From: a virus
Virus record (IMG/VR): IMGVR_UViG_3300026488_000011
Span: 62,001-126,000 of that record
Reading direction: 5' to 3' (one strand)
DNA: 64,000 nucleotides
Shown here: one piece after another, positions 27,093-34,261 of the stretch
How the letters are laid out: every line of letters begins with the position of its first letter
Numbering within the stretch: position 1 is the first letter of the stretch
The notes under the pieces: generated by a model
Database searches by the model: none
Told to the model about the DNA's origin: nothing
The model's input: the letters and a program-made list of their open reading frames with translations, nothing else
Translations under genes and position numbers: made by a program

Positions 27093-27123
27093 CATACAGA
27101 TTGGAATAACTCCAATCTGTATG
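27093..27123 (-). terminator. Distal terminator of the 27189-27794 operon
   Basis: CATACAGATTGGA / TCCAATCTGTATG, 13-bp perfect stem with a 5-nt loop, lying between the small-protein operon and the promoter of the 347-aa gene. Confidence 0.65.
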
Positions 27124-27176
27124 CATGCTGAATAAAATGGCAAAAGAAAAAATATTCAAATTAAAAAATAAAAAAG

Positions 27177-27211
27177 TAGGCGAGGAAATCAAATATCAAC
27201 ATCCTCGCCTA
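27177..27211 (-). terminator. Proximal terminator of the small-protein operon
   Basis: TAGGCGAGGA / TCCTCGCCTA, a 10-bp perfect stem around the stop of the 45-aa gene (27189-27191). In the leftward sense it is followed at once by CTTTTTTATTTTTTAATTTG. Confidence 0.75.
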
Positions 27212-27326
27212 AAATATCATCAAACCAGTCGGTCGCGATATCCGCGACATACTCGCCTGTCTTCCAGGCGATCGCAGCCGCGAAAACTGTTAGTGCGGCT
27301 AGACCGACTGTTTTAACAGCCTCCAT
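27189..27326 (-). CDS. Small membrane-associated protein, 45 aa
   Basis: Product begins MEAVKTVGLAALTVFAAAIA and continues WKTGEYVADIATDWFDDILG: a hydrophobic N-terminal helix followed by an acidic amphipathic end. Its ATG overlaps the last codons of the 47-aa gene (the stop of that gene at 27313 lies inside it), which indicates translational coupling. The stop codon is inside a terminator hairpin. Overall small, acidic and one membrane span; function unknown. The opposite-strand reading frame here has no ribosome site and is not used. Confidence 0.65.
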   Translation of the reverse strand: MEAVKTVGLAALTVFAAAIAWKTGEYVADIATDWFDDILGEDVDI

Positions 27327-27456
27327 TTTCTTCTTTCTCTTCAACTTTTTTAGGGGATTCGTTCTTTCCCCCTTTTATTACGGCACAACCTATTGCCGTT
27401 ACTACTACTCCTACTGCAGCGCCTATTGCTGCAGATACTAAATCTAAATCTTTCAT
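27313..27456 (-). CDS. Small membrane protein, 47 aa
   Basis: The frame is open upstream to 27537, but AAAAGGAGCAAAA precedes ATG 27456 and a promoter-like motif lies between the two, so the short form is taken. The product has one hydrophobic helix (VSAAIGAAVGVVVTAIGCAV) and a charged tail (KKVEEKEENGGC). It is coupled to the 45-aa gene downstream. Function unknown. Confidence 0.7.
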   Translation of the reverse strand: MKDLDLVSAAIGAAVGVVVTAIGCAVIKGGKNESPKKVEEKEENGGC

Positions 27457-27494
27457 TTTTGCTCCTTTTGTTAGTTTAGTTTTATTACATCTGA

Positions 27495-27504
27495 GTAATA
27501 TATA
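27495..27504 (-). promoter_or_regulatory. Early-promoter-like motif
   Basis: Leftward TATATATTACTCAGATG about 40 nt before ATG 27456. One of the best matches to the TATATTAC early motif known from phiKZ. Confidence 0.5.
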
Positions 27505-27542
27505 AACATAATGTCTTGGAATCCAGTAATAAAACACTGTAT

Positions 27543-27568
27543 GATAGGGTAGGAAATCCTACCCTATC
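27543..27568 (-). terminator. Terminator of the 75-aa gene
   Basis: GATAGGGTAGGA / TCCTACCCTATC with a 2-nt loop; the TGA stop (27567-27569) overlaps the stem edge. The next leftward promoter starts about 40 nt later. Confidence 0.75.
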
Positions 27569-27794
27569 ACATACCGAATAAGTTTTTAATAATCATACTG
27601 TCTTTAACGAAAACTAAGTAAGTTAGCAATGCCAGTACCACTAGATTTATTCCTAATGCTACCAAATCATAGAGAAGAGTTTGTCTCATATCCAAGTCAA
27701 GAATTATCTTTAGTTTATCTAACTTTGCTTTAATAGATCTTATTTCCGTAACTATCGCCAATATAGTCAAAGCCCAAATCAAGAAATATATCAT
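27567..27794 (-). CDS. Membrane protein, 75 aa, two transmembrane helices
   Basis: AAAAGGAGAAAGTT precedes the ATG. Helix 1 is at about residues 2-18 (MIYFLIWALTILAIVT) and helix 2 at about 45-65 (LVALGINLVVLALLTYLVFV), with a charged stretch between (EIRSIKAKLDKLKIILDLDM). No family recognised. Topology resembles small phage holin-like or superinfection proteins, but there is no further evidence. It is the first gene left of the long non-coding region. Confidence 0.7.
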   Translation of the reverse strand: MIYFLIWALTILAIVTEIRSIKAKLDKLKIILDLDMRQTLLYDLVALGINLVVLALLTYLVFVKDSMIIKNLFGM

Positions 27795-28107
27795 AACTTT
27801 CTCCTTTTATTTCCGCGATTCTAAAATATATCTCTCTCTCAGAAATCTATTCACTTTCTAATCTTCAAGAAGCTTTATATCATCACTGGATTATACATCA
27901 AAATACTTGTCATAGTCTATTCCACTAGTCTACTTCTGTGTGATTATTTAACGATCATCTAGACGAATTATTCACTCTCTTGCGCATGCATGATAACTCT
28001 CATCTATTTCCTCTCAAGCAATATAGCCCATCGGTAAAAAACAATGACCGTTTAAACAATCTAATCACTCACTAGCACTTGCTCTAAGTTATTTCTCAAA
28101 TAATCAC

Positions 28108-28172
28108 TAGATCAATTTCTTTTTCTTTCAACGGAAAGAAAACTTTTTCTGAAAGAAAAAGAAATTGATCTA
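28108..28172. repeat. Inverted repeat, 22-bp arms
   Basis: Perfect arms at 28108-28129 and 28151-28172 (TAGATCAATTTCTTTTTCTT-type, pyrimidine-rich on the plus strand) around a 21-nt purine/pyrimidine loop. Confidence 0.85.
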
Positions 28173-28272
28173 AACAAACTCAACTGAGAGAATTCTCTCA
28201 AAAGAATTCTCTCTAACCGATAGGACATGCTAGGATCTCTACCCGATCTAGATGAAATTTACTTTCTTTTTG

Positions 28273-28314
28273 GAGTATATTATATATTCTCTTAAGAGAA
28301 TATATAATATACTC
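28273..28314. repeat. 42-bp perfect palindrome
   Basis: GAGTATATTATATATTCTC on one side and its exact complement on the other, meeting at CTTAAG (28291-28296). It contains TATATTA boxes on both strands. Confidence 0.9.
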
Positions 28315-28357
28315 TTTTTCTTTGTTAATTAAATAGTAACACAGATTAGTAATAGAT

Positions 28358-28411
28358 GCTATAGATACGAGTATAATATAACTAAAGTTATATTATACTC
28401 GTATCTATAGC
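28358..28411. repeat. 54-bp palindrome, 26-bp perfect arms
   Basis: Arms at 28358-28383 and 28386-28411 start with GCTATAGATACGAGTATAAT and are separated by only AA. This is the longest near-contiguous palindrome in the window. Confidence 0.9.
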
Positions 28412-28431
28412 CCTATAATAATTTAACAGAT

Positions 28432-28482
28432 TTATTTTTTCTTTTTCTTTTTTTGCTTCTTTTTTTCTTTTTCTTTTTTGCG
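28432..28482. repeat. Polypyrimidine tract
   Basis: About 50 nt of nearly pure T/C with repeated TTTTTCTTTTTC units, directly after the 54-bp palindrome. Such tracts mark origins or easily melted DNA elsewhere; the role here is inference. Confidence 0.6.
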
Positions 28483-28700
28483 AAATCTATTCCTTGAGAG
28501 AAATCAAGAAGACGAAAGCATATCTATCCCAGGCAAAGAAGAGGAGAAGCATAAGGCAAGGTAGTGATTAGAGTCTGGAGAAACAGTTACTTACAAGACG
28601 GAATTGAAGAAGTTCACTTTTTTTACCTTGTTCATGTTTTACTATGACGGTGGATAGAGAAGAAGCAAAAGAGTCTTATAGATCTTAAATTTCGCATGGT

Positions 28701-28748
28701 TTAGTTTAGCCCGCACCGCTTAGCTGCTAAGGATTTAATTATAGACAT
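28701..28748 (-). CDS. Possible 15-aa leader peptide
   Basis: An excellent AAAAGGAGGTACGCAA site precedes ATG 28748, giving MSIIKSLAAKRCGLN. The ribosome site is far stronger than for most genes here, but the frame is tiny, so this may be a leader peptide or a remnant. No stronger evidence of expression can be read. Confidence 0.35.
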   Translation of the reverse strand: MSIIKSLAAKRCGLN

Positions 28749-28931
28749 TTGCGTACCTCCTTTTGTTTGGTTTTTATTAATACTTTTTGATTTTTGATTT
28801 TGTCGGTTATTCGGATTATTCAGAGTTTAATGTAGTGCCCGATAGGAAAAGCAACATAGATTTTACTCTATCCATCGTCAATCAAGTTTCACCTCCTTTG
28901 TTTGGTTTGCATAGCGACTCTTGGTAAATGA

Positions 28932-28961
28932 ATAGACACTAGGTATCTACCTAGTGTCTAT
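28932..28961. terminator. 30-nt palindrome upstream of terL
   Basis: ATAGACACTAGGTAT / CTACCTAGTGTCTAT-type palindrome followed rightward by CCGTATTTTTTGG. It lies about 50 nt before the TerL start and could end rightward transcripts entering from the non-coding region. Confidence 0.55.
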
Positions 28962-29010
28962 CCGTATTTTTTGGCTTACCATGAAAAGATAAAATTTAAG
29001 GGAAATAGCG

Positions 29011-31146
29011 ATGATTTTGTTTTATGAAGATTGGGAAAAGTACCCAAATGCTATAGTGCACCTTAATACCAAGAACGAGTCGTTTATAAGGATAGCTAAA
29101 CTATTAAAACATATGGGAATAAAAAACCATGCTTTTATGTTAGCGCTACATAATCCATTATTAAAAGATATTGATCCTCATGATCCTAATCTTACTCTAG
29201 AAGAGAAATTAATGATTGGTGAGGAATGTAAAGTTAACTTTTGGTATTATATTAGAGAAGTAGCTAGAGTATCTCCTCCTGCAGGTAGCCAACCAATTCA
29301 ATTCAGAGCCAATAGAGCTAATATAGCTCTTTTCTGGCTGTTCTTTAACCATATCACATCTTATCTGATACAGCCAAGACAGACTGGTAAATCTATCTCA
29401 GTTGCTGAATTATTAGGTTGGGTAGCTGATTTAGGTACTACTAATACAGATACATCTATTCTTACTAAAGACGACAAGCTAAGAGCTAAGACATCTCTCA
29501 CTATCAGAGAGATAATCGAGATCTTACCAACGTATTTAGTATTCCTTACTAAGAAGGATGTAAAAAACTCCGAGAAGATTACAGTTAAATTCTGGAATAA
29601 TATTATAAACTTGTATGTAGGTAGAACAGATCCTAAAGCTGCTGATAACGTAGGTAGGGGTATGACAACTCCTATTGTAAACATTGATGAGTTTGCTTAT
29701 ATTCCAAATATTGATATCACATTACCAGTTATCCTGGCAGCTACTACAGCGGCTAGGGAAGTTGCTGAGCAACAAGGTGTACCGTATGGTACAATCTTTA
29801 CCACAACAGCAGGTAAGTTGAATACTAAGGAAGGTAGATTTGCCTACGATGTTTATAAGTCTGCTATGAGATGGACAGAACATCTATATGATTGTAAAAA
29901 TAGAAAAGAGTTAGAAGATGTTGTTTCCAAAAATACGAGTAAATTAGGTAAGAGAAGTTCTAGAGTAGTATTGTTAGAGTTTAACCATAGACAACTCGGG
30001 TATACGGATGCTTGGTTAAGAGAGAGAATGTCTGCAGCCTTAGCAGAAGGTGAAGATGCTGAATGTGATTACTTAAATAAGTGGTTAGCTGGTAATATGA
30101 GCTCTCCTCTTAGTAAAGAACTGTTAGAGATTATTAGAAACAGTATGGTTAAAAATCCTAATACTAAAATTACAGAATATGGGTACGTGGTAAGATGGTT
30201 TATTAGTGATAACAGAATAGGAGAATATAAAGCTGGTAAACCTATGGTGATTGCGTTAGATACATCAGATGCTGTAGGTAATGACGACATAGCTATGGTA
30301 ATCAGAGATGTGGAAACAGGTGAAGTCTTAGCAGCAGGCAATTATAACGAAACCAACTTAATCACCTTCGCTGATTTTATAGCTAACTTATTGGAAGAGT
30401 TTCCTAATTCTGTTTTGATACCAGAGAGAAGATCTTCTGCTGTAGTAATAATAGATTATCTATTAAGATTATTATTTAACAAGGGTATAAATCCATTTAA
30501 GAAAATTTTTAACTGGGTATACGACGAACCTGAAAAGTATAAAGACAAATACCCAGATGTATTTAGTAAAAAGGTACATGATTTTGAAACTATTACTGCA
30601 TTAAAGAAATATTTTGGATTCGCTACCAGCGGGACAGGTAAGACATCTAGATCGTTACTATATGGAAACGTACTAGCAGCTTCCGCTAAATATACAGGAG
30701 ATAAGACTAGAGATCCTGTCCTGATAGAACAGATTTCATCACTTACTGTTAGAAATGGTAGAATAGATCATACCGCTACTGGTAAAGACGATATGGTAAT
30801 AGCTTGGCTGTTAGGTTATTGGTTTCTTACTAATTCTAACAATAAACAACTCTACGGAATCAACCCTGATACTGTATTAAAATCATTGGTGGATATAGAG
30901 ATTATGAAAGAGGCAAATGTAGATAAAAACTACATAATTGAACAGAACAAACTAAGAAAAGAGATAGAAAACCTATTCAATATTCTTAAGAAAACAAATA
31001 ACGAATTTGTAGCTATTAAGACTCTAAACAAAATTAAACAATTAGAATCTAAATTGGATGTTAAGGTAGTCAAAAACTTTAATATAGATGCTATGTTAAG
31101 TGAGTTAAAAATTATGAAAAAAATAAGTAAGTATAGAAAGGGGTAG
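29011..31146 (+). CDS. Terminase large subunit (packaging ATPase-nuclease)
   Basis: A 711-aa TerL of the phiKZ-like type. The ATPase domain has Walker A at residues 121-128 (QPRQTGKS) and Walker B at 221-228 (PIVNIDEF), with a following coupling region (TTTAGKLNTKEGRF). The C-terminal RNase H-like nuclease starts at about residue 415 (MVIALDTSDAVGNDDIAMVI), whose Asp residues bind metal. A further acidic site is at about 473 (SVLIPERRSS) and a late Asp in TGKDDMVIAWLLGYW. TerL threads DNA into the prohead and cuts it. The start has AAGGGAAATAGCG, and the gene lies right of a long non-coding region. It ends in a hairpin shared with the convergent small membrane gene. Confidence 0.93.
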   Translation: MILFYEDWEKYPNAIVHLNTKNESFIRIAKLLKHMGIKNHAFMLALHNPLLKDIDPHDPNLTLEEKLMIGEECKVNFWYYIREVARVSPPAGSQPIQFRANRANIALFWLFFNHITSYLIQPRQTGKSISVAELLGWVADLGTTNTDTSILTKDDKLRAKTSLTIREIIEILPTYLVFLTKKDVKNSEKITVKFWNNIINLYVGRTDPKAADNVGRGMTTPIVNIDEFAYIPNIDITLPVILAATTAAREVAEQQGVPYGTIFTTTAGKLNTKEGRFAYDVYKSAMRWTEHLYDCKNRKELEDVVSKNTSKLGKRSSRVVLLEFNHRQLGYTDAWLRERMSAALAEGEDAECDYLNKWLAGNMSSPLSKELLEIIRNSMVKNPNTKITEYGYVVRWFISDNRIGEYKAGKPMVIALDTSDAVGNDDIAMVIRDVETGEVLAAGNYNETNLITFADFIANLLEEFPNSVLIPERRSSAVVIIDYLLRLLFNKGINPFKKIFNWVYDEPEKYKDKYPDVFSKKVHDFETITALKKYFGFATSGTGKTSRSLLYGNVLAASAKYTGDKTRDPVLIEQISSLTVRNGRIDHTATGKDDMVIAWLLGYWFLTNSNNKQLYGINPDTVLKSLVDIEIMKEANVDKNYIIEQNKLRKEIENLFNILKKTNNEFVAIKTLNKIKQLESKLDVKVVKNFNIDAMLSELKIMKKISKYRKG

Positions 31147-31166
31147 TAGGTCTATGCCTACTACCC
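31141..31166. terminator. Shared terminator of terL and the 51-aa membrane gene
   Basis: GGGTAGTAGG / CCTACTACCC with a 6-nt loop. Each convergent gene ends with GGG TAG in its own arm, so both proteins end in basic residue-Gly. T-rich tracts flank both sides. Confidence 0.8.
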
Positions 31167-31316
31167 TCTCTTTATCTTACGTTCAGACCATACCATGTAT
31201 GCATGGAGCAGCAGGAAGGCTACTAGCCATGCTATCATAGCAACCATGTCTGAATTAGATTCTACTCCTATCAGAGTAGCTAATAAGCCTAAAACTATTA
31301 AAACTAAAATGTCCAT
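31161..31316 (-). CDS. Small two-helix membrane protein, 51 aa, candidate holin
   Basis: GAGGAGGACGAA precedes ATG 31316. Helix 1 is MDILVLIVLGLLATLIGV, helix 2 is MVAMIAWLVAFLLLHAYMV, and the tail is basic (WSERKIKRG). It begins 10 nt after the end of the lytic transglycosylase gene and is cotranscribed with it, the usual neighbourhood for a holin. Holins accumulate in the inner membrane and trigger lysis. Size and topology fit a class II-type holin; sequence identity to a known family is not claimed. Confidence 0.6.
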   Translation of the reverse strand: MDILVLIVLGLLATLIGVESNSDMVAMIAWLVAFLLLHAYMVWSERKIKRG

Positions 31317-31326
31317 TTCGTCCTCC

Positions 31327-31902
31327 TCAATATCCCAGAAATTCTATACTTTTTTTCCATTTTCTAAATGCTAGTATTCTATTATATATTCTTTTAGCAT
31401 ACCAAAAATTAGGCATAGTGCCTCCATTATAACACCCCCAAATCTTTTTCCAATTCTTTCCATGTAGTTCTCTTAAATCTCTCAATTTCTTAATCGCATA
31501 AGCTAAATTGAAATCATTGTCTCTTATCAACTTCGTACGGACTTCAATCCGTCTGTATTTGTTCTTGTAGTTTAATTCATTATCTTTCATAAACCAAAAT
31601 AAGTTTATCCCCATTAAGCCGTAGTCTCCGGCCTCGTTATCTCCCCATCTGTTAAACTTACTTTCCTCCCATGCTATTGCCACACAAGTGTTCTGTAAGT
31701 CGAATTGACTACAAACTTTGTAAACCTTAGATAACCAGTAAAGTTGATCCTGAGAAAGATTCAATAATTCTTTATAATAATTCTTGAACAACACCCTATC
31801 GAATTTCACCACGCTAGGTGTGCCGATAGGTTTGTTTCTCTTGCTATAAGCATTGCTTGCTAGTAATCCTATTATGGATAAAACTAATATAATGTTTTTC
31901 AT
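31327..31902 (-). CDS. Lytic transglycosylase endolysin with signal peptide (SLT fold)
   Basis: GGAGGAAAA precedes the ATG. Residues 1-20 are a secretion signal (MKNIILVLSIIGLLASNAYS) with a plausible cleavage after S20. The lysozyme-like SLT domain follows: the catalytic glutamate is probably E80 in AWEESKFNRWG, followed by the family signature GDYGLMGINLFW and a C-terminal IWGCYNGG...YAKRIYNRI. It cleaves the MurNAc-GlcNAc bond of peptidoglycan, forming anhydro ends. phiKZ-type phages use a transglycosylase endolysin; here export would be by the host Sec system rather than only by a holin. Overlaps the 130-aa gene upstream by 4 nt. Confidence 0.85.
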   Translation of the reverse strand: MKNIILVLSIIGLLASNAYSKRNKPIGTPSVVKFDRVLFKNYYKELLNLSQDQLYWLSKVYKVCSQFDLQNTCVAIAWEESKFNRWGDNEAGDYGLMGINLFWFMKDNELNYKNKYRRIEVRTKLIRDNDFNLAYAIKKLRDLRELHGKNWKKIWGCYNGGTMPNFWYAKRIYNRILAFRKWKKSIEFLGY

Positions 31903-32291
31903 TTTTCCTCCTTGATAGCTTTATATCCTGTTATTATGTGTTCTTTAACCATTTCTTCAAGTGCTTCTTCTACTAGGTCTCGTATTTTGTCTATATCTTC
32001 AGTGTTTCTAAATTTTTCTATCCAAATGATTATGTCATTATTCTCTTCACAATAGATACCTAGTACTCCTTTCCAAGTATCTTTCTGTCCGAATAGATGA
32101 CATCCTAGATTTTTAGCATTAGAACTTACAGGTTGAAAATATTTTTTGTTCCATTCTAGTTTTCCATCTTCACCTTTTCTCTGTTTACAGAAATTTCTCA
32201 AATCTAATCTGAAGCTACATGGACTAGCTTTTACTCCATTGTCCAGTACCGCTGGTTTATAGCCGTTTACTTTGTATAGTATTGTTCTCAT
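31899..32291 (-). CDS. Hypothetical protein, 130 aa
   Basis: AAGGAGCAATA precedes the ATG, and a promoter-like GGTATTACTC lies about 40 nt upstream. Mixed alpha/beta protein with four cysteines spread over the first 100 residues and an acidic helical C-terminus (IRDLVEEALEEMVKEHIIT). No family recognised. It overlaps the start of the transglycosylase gene by 4 nt, so the two are translated together; a role in lysis control is possible. Confidence 0.65.
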   Translation of the reverse strand: MRTILYKVNGYKPAVLDNGVKASPCSFRLDLRNFCKQRKGEDGKLEWNKKYFQPVSSNAKNLGCHLFGQKDTWKGVLGIYCEENNDIIIWIEKFRNTEDIDKIRDLVEEALEEMVKEHIITGYKAIKEEK

Positions 32292-32327
32292 TATTGCTCC
32301 TTTTTTATTTGGTTGTTTTGATCAAAT

Positions 32328-32337
32328 GAGTAATACC
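32328..32337 (-). promoter_or_regulatory. Promoter-like motif
   Basis: Leftward GGTATTACTCATTTGATC about 40 nt before the 130-aa gene; a weaker match to the early motif. Confidence 0.35.
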
Positions 32338-32360
32338 TAAATGAAAAATAAAGGACGCTA

Positions 32361-32597
32361 ATGAAACGTGTTATTCTTGCAGTATTTATAACGGTTACAG
32401 GTTTATTTGGTAATATAGTCAATGTGAATAATATTTATCCTAGCGATAATGTTTGTATATTATCAAAATCTAGTGTTACTGACGATAAAGTAATTTGTTT
32501 AAATGGTATAATGTACAGAAGTATTAATGCTAAAGAATTCAAGGAACTGAAGTATCTAGATAAAACACCTATGAAATGTAATTGCATAGATAGGTAG
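32361..32597 (+). CDS. Secreted small protein, 78 aa
   Basis: AAGGACGCTA precedes the ATG. The N-terminus is a signal peptide (MKRVILAVFITVTGLFGNIV, cleavage near G17/N18). The mature part is about 60 residues with four Cys, two of them in the terminal PMKCNCIDR, so a disulphide-bonded periplasmic protein is likely. It lies next to lysis genes but faces the other way. No family recognised. Confidence 0.65.
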   Translation: MKRVILAVFITVTGLFGNIVNVNNIYPSDNVCILSKSSVTDDKVICLNGIMYRSINAKEFKELKYLDKTPMKCNCIDR

Positions 32598-32616
32598 CAA
32601 TTACTACCTATCTATG
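32585..32616. terminator. Shared terminator of convergent genes 32361 and 32604
   Basis: CATAGATAGGTAG / CTACCTATCTATG with a 6-nt loop. Both genes read GAT AGG TAG in their own arm, so both proteins end in Asp-Arg. Confidence 0.8.
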
Positions 32617-33215
32617 TCTATATTTTCTACCAAGATACTGTTTCTCTTTTTCTCTTTGAAGTCTATCTTTCCGTCTAACCAAAGATTGAAATAGTGATCC
32701 ATGTCTACTAATACAGGATTATTATTCAGTAATAATTTTATAGATTTGTTATTATCTGTATCAGATCTATAGTAGTCTTCAGGTATTACCATCTCTAGTT
32801 TCTTTTCATTCATGAGTTCTATTAAAAGTCTAGAAGAGTTATCTAAACGTCCTAAGAAATCCAAATATTTCTCCATCTTATCTTTATCGACATATTTTGT
32901 AAACCATGTTATTAGTTCATTAGTTATCTCTAATAAATCTTTCAGATTTATATAGACGGTTTCTCCAGATATTATTATACTTTCCTCTGGGAACTTATTA
33001 TGTTCTAAACTAGATAGGATATCTAAGAAAGTAAGTATAACTGAAGTAAACCTATGACGCTTTTCTATCATCGAGATTTTTATCTCAACATTACCATTCG
33101 GTAAAAGATTAATATAATCTAATTCAATAGTTTTGTTTAGCTTACTGTTTAATGTATCGGACAACTTCTTTAATTCTTTTCCTTTTAGGAATAATGACAA
33201 ACCTTTATTATCCAT
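32604..33215 (-). CDS. Hypothetical protein, 203 aa
   Basis: AAAGGAGCGTTA precedes the ATG. Helical, with many Leu/Asn/Asp residues and a strand pair (NLLPNGNVEIKISMIEKRHRF). No membrane segment or enzyme motif. Last of its small leftward unit before the shared terminator; family unknown. Confidence 0.65.
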   Translation of the reverse strand: MDNKGLSLFLKGKELKKLSDTLNSKLNKTIELDYINLLPNGNVEIKISMIEKRHRFTSVILTFLDILSSLEHNKFPEESIIISGETVYINLKDLLEITNELITWFTKYVDKDKMEKYLDFLGRLDNSSRLLIELMNEKKLEMVIPEDYYRSDTDNNKSIKLLLNNNPVLVDMDHYFNLWLDGKIDFKEKKRNSILVENIDIDR

Positions 33216-33271
33216 TAACGCTCCTTTATTATACGTTTTTTATTCAAAATAGTAGACAAAAAAATAAAAAA

Positions 33272-33293
33272 GAGCCTACGGATGTCTAGGCTC
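33272..33293 (-). terminator. Terminator of the 86-aa membrane gene
   Basis: GAGCCTA / TAGGCTC with an 8-nt loop; the TAG stop (33276-33278) is in the stem. CTTTTTTATTTTTTTG follows in the leftward sense. Confidence 0.8.
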
Positions 33294-33536
33294 AAGATAG
33301 CAGTTATGTGAAAACCCGCCATCCCAAGCCCAAACATCCTCTTCTCCTATGTAAACAGGATTTTTGCTGGCATTTATTTCATGCCAGCCTGTGTTGGTTT
33401 CGCATACCAACACAGTTCTTCCTGTAGAAATACTGTGTTCTGGAGAGGTACTATTTAACACACCCAGAACAACTATTATAGTGCCCAGTAAAGCCAGATA
33501 TTTGTAACCTGGCTTTTCTTTTATTCTTTTAATCAT
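33276..33536 (-). CDS. Membrane-anchored periplasmic protein, 86 aa
   Basis: AAAAGGAGTAAAA precedes the ATG. A basic N-terminus is followed by one hydrophobic helix (YLALLGTIIVVLGVLNST) and a polar outer part with two Cys and four Trp (ETNTGWHEINA; DVWAWDGGFSHNCYLEP). This topology suits a signal-anchored protein facing the periplasm. Small early membrane proteins of this sort can block entry of other phages, which is only a suggestion. A motif with CTAGACAA lies upstream. Confidence 0.65.
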   Translation of the reverse strand: MIKRIKEKPGYKYLALLGTIIVVLGVLNSTSPEHSISTGRTVLVCETNTGWHEINASKNPVYIGEEDVWAWDGGFSHNCYLEPRHP

Positions 33537-33561
33537 TTTTACTCCTTTTGCTTTGTCTAGT

Positions 33562-33573
33562 TAATGATGTATA
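33562..33573 (-). promoter_or_regulatory. Early-promoter-like motif
   Basis: Leftward TATACATCATTAACTAGACAA, about 30 nt before the 86-aa gene. Confidence 0.35.
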
Positions 33574-33608
33574 AATGAAACAGAATCCGCACTAGTAAAG
33601 AAAAAAAA

Positions 33609-33630
33609 GACATAGTTTAACGACTATGTC
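33609..33630 (-). terminator. Terminator of the 33624-37235 operon
   Basis: GACATAGT / ACTATGTC with a 6-nt loop; contains the TAG stop (33624-33626). In the leftward sense it is followed by TTTTTTTTC. Confidence 0.85.
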
Positions 33631-34247
33631 TTTCTAACAAACTTATATCTTTTACCCTTATCTATATTTTTGGATTTGGGACAGAACAATCGATTAATAC
33701 CGCCAGTGATATTAGTAGACTCTTTTTCTTCTATTTCTACCAGCATTAAATTCCATTCCAAATCTTTTAACGTTTTCTCCAGAACAGTTTTCGTAATATC
33801 ATTCATTACGTAAACATTGTTTTCTAAACTAGTGTCTAGGGATAATACTGAGTCTAATAAATCCATATCCACTGTTCTCTTATCTATCTCTTCTATATCC
33901 TTCATAGTTAGTATATGATAGAGATTTAGAATTCTGCCTAATAGAAGATTAAGCATTATAGCTTTTTTAGCTTCAATTAGATATCCATCAGATCCTAGTG
34001 CTGTTTTTACAATAATCTCTAACATGTCTAATGCTTCGATAGGTTCTATAGTCTTGTTAAGCAGATTTTTATCATATTCAAATATAGCATAGTTTATACC
34101 GACTATCTTCTTCTCAACATCATCATTCGGCATGTCGGTTACAGTTACTAAGTCACTATACTCGTCCTTGAAAACATTTAATACAGTATCTAATACCTTT
34201 TCTAAGGCTATTCTTCTTCTTGCTCTTAGCGCTGTCTGTTCTAACAT
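33624..34247 (-). CDS. Hypothetical protein, 207 aa
   Basis: Start has GAAAGGTGTCAA. Helix-rich protein with a basic C-terminus containing one Cys (NRLFCPKSKNIDKGKRYKFV). No motif recognised. It is last of a six-gene leftward operon (33624-37235) with short gaps, so it probably acts with its neighbours; no more can be said. Confidence 0.65.
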   Translation of the reverse strand: MLEQTALRARRRIALEKVLDTVLNVFKDEYSDLVTVTDMPNDDVEKKIVGINYAIFEYDKNLLNKTIEPIEALDMLEIIVKTALGSDGYLIEAKKAIMLNLLLGRILNLYHILTMKDIEEIDKRTVDMDLLDSVLSLDTSLENNVYVMNDITKTVLEKTLKDLEWNLMLVEIEEKESTNITGGINRLFCPKSKNIDKGKRYKFVRKT

Positions 34248-34261
34248 TTGACACCTTTCAT

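Larger units (their letters stand above)
27795..29010. other. Long non-coding divergent region
   Basis: About 1.2 kb separates leftward genes (to 27794) from rightward TerL (29011). It holds several long perfect palindromes, a polypyrimidine run, a possible 15-aa leftward ORF and a final palindrome before TerL. No long frame with a ribosome site was found in 27800-28690. Replication origin, early control region or packaging signal are all possible. Confidence 0.6.

Noticed and set aside
27125-27316. 63-aa plus-strand reading frame (MLNKMAKEKIF...)
   Set aside because: No ribosome site and it starts in a terminator palindrome; the leftward 45-aa gene with coupled start explains the sequence.
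28816-28875. 19-aa leftward reading frame (MDRVKSMLLFLSGTTLNSE)
   Set aside because: The GGAGG upstream is 16 nt from the ATG, too far for good initiation; no other support.
27795-29010. tRNA genes in the long non-coding region
   Set aside because: No cloverleaf with a GGTTCGAATCC-type T arm could be found by eye here or elsewhere; the stems are simple palindromes.
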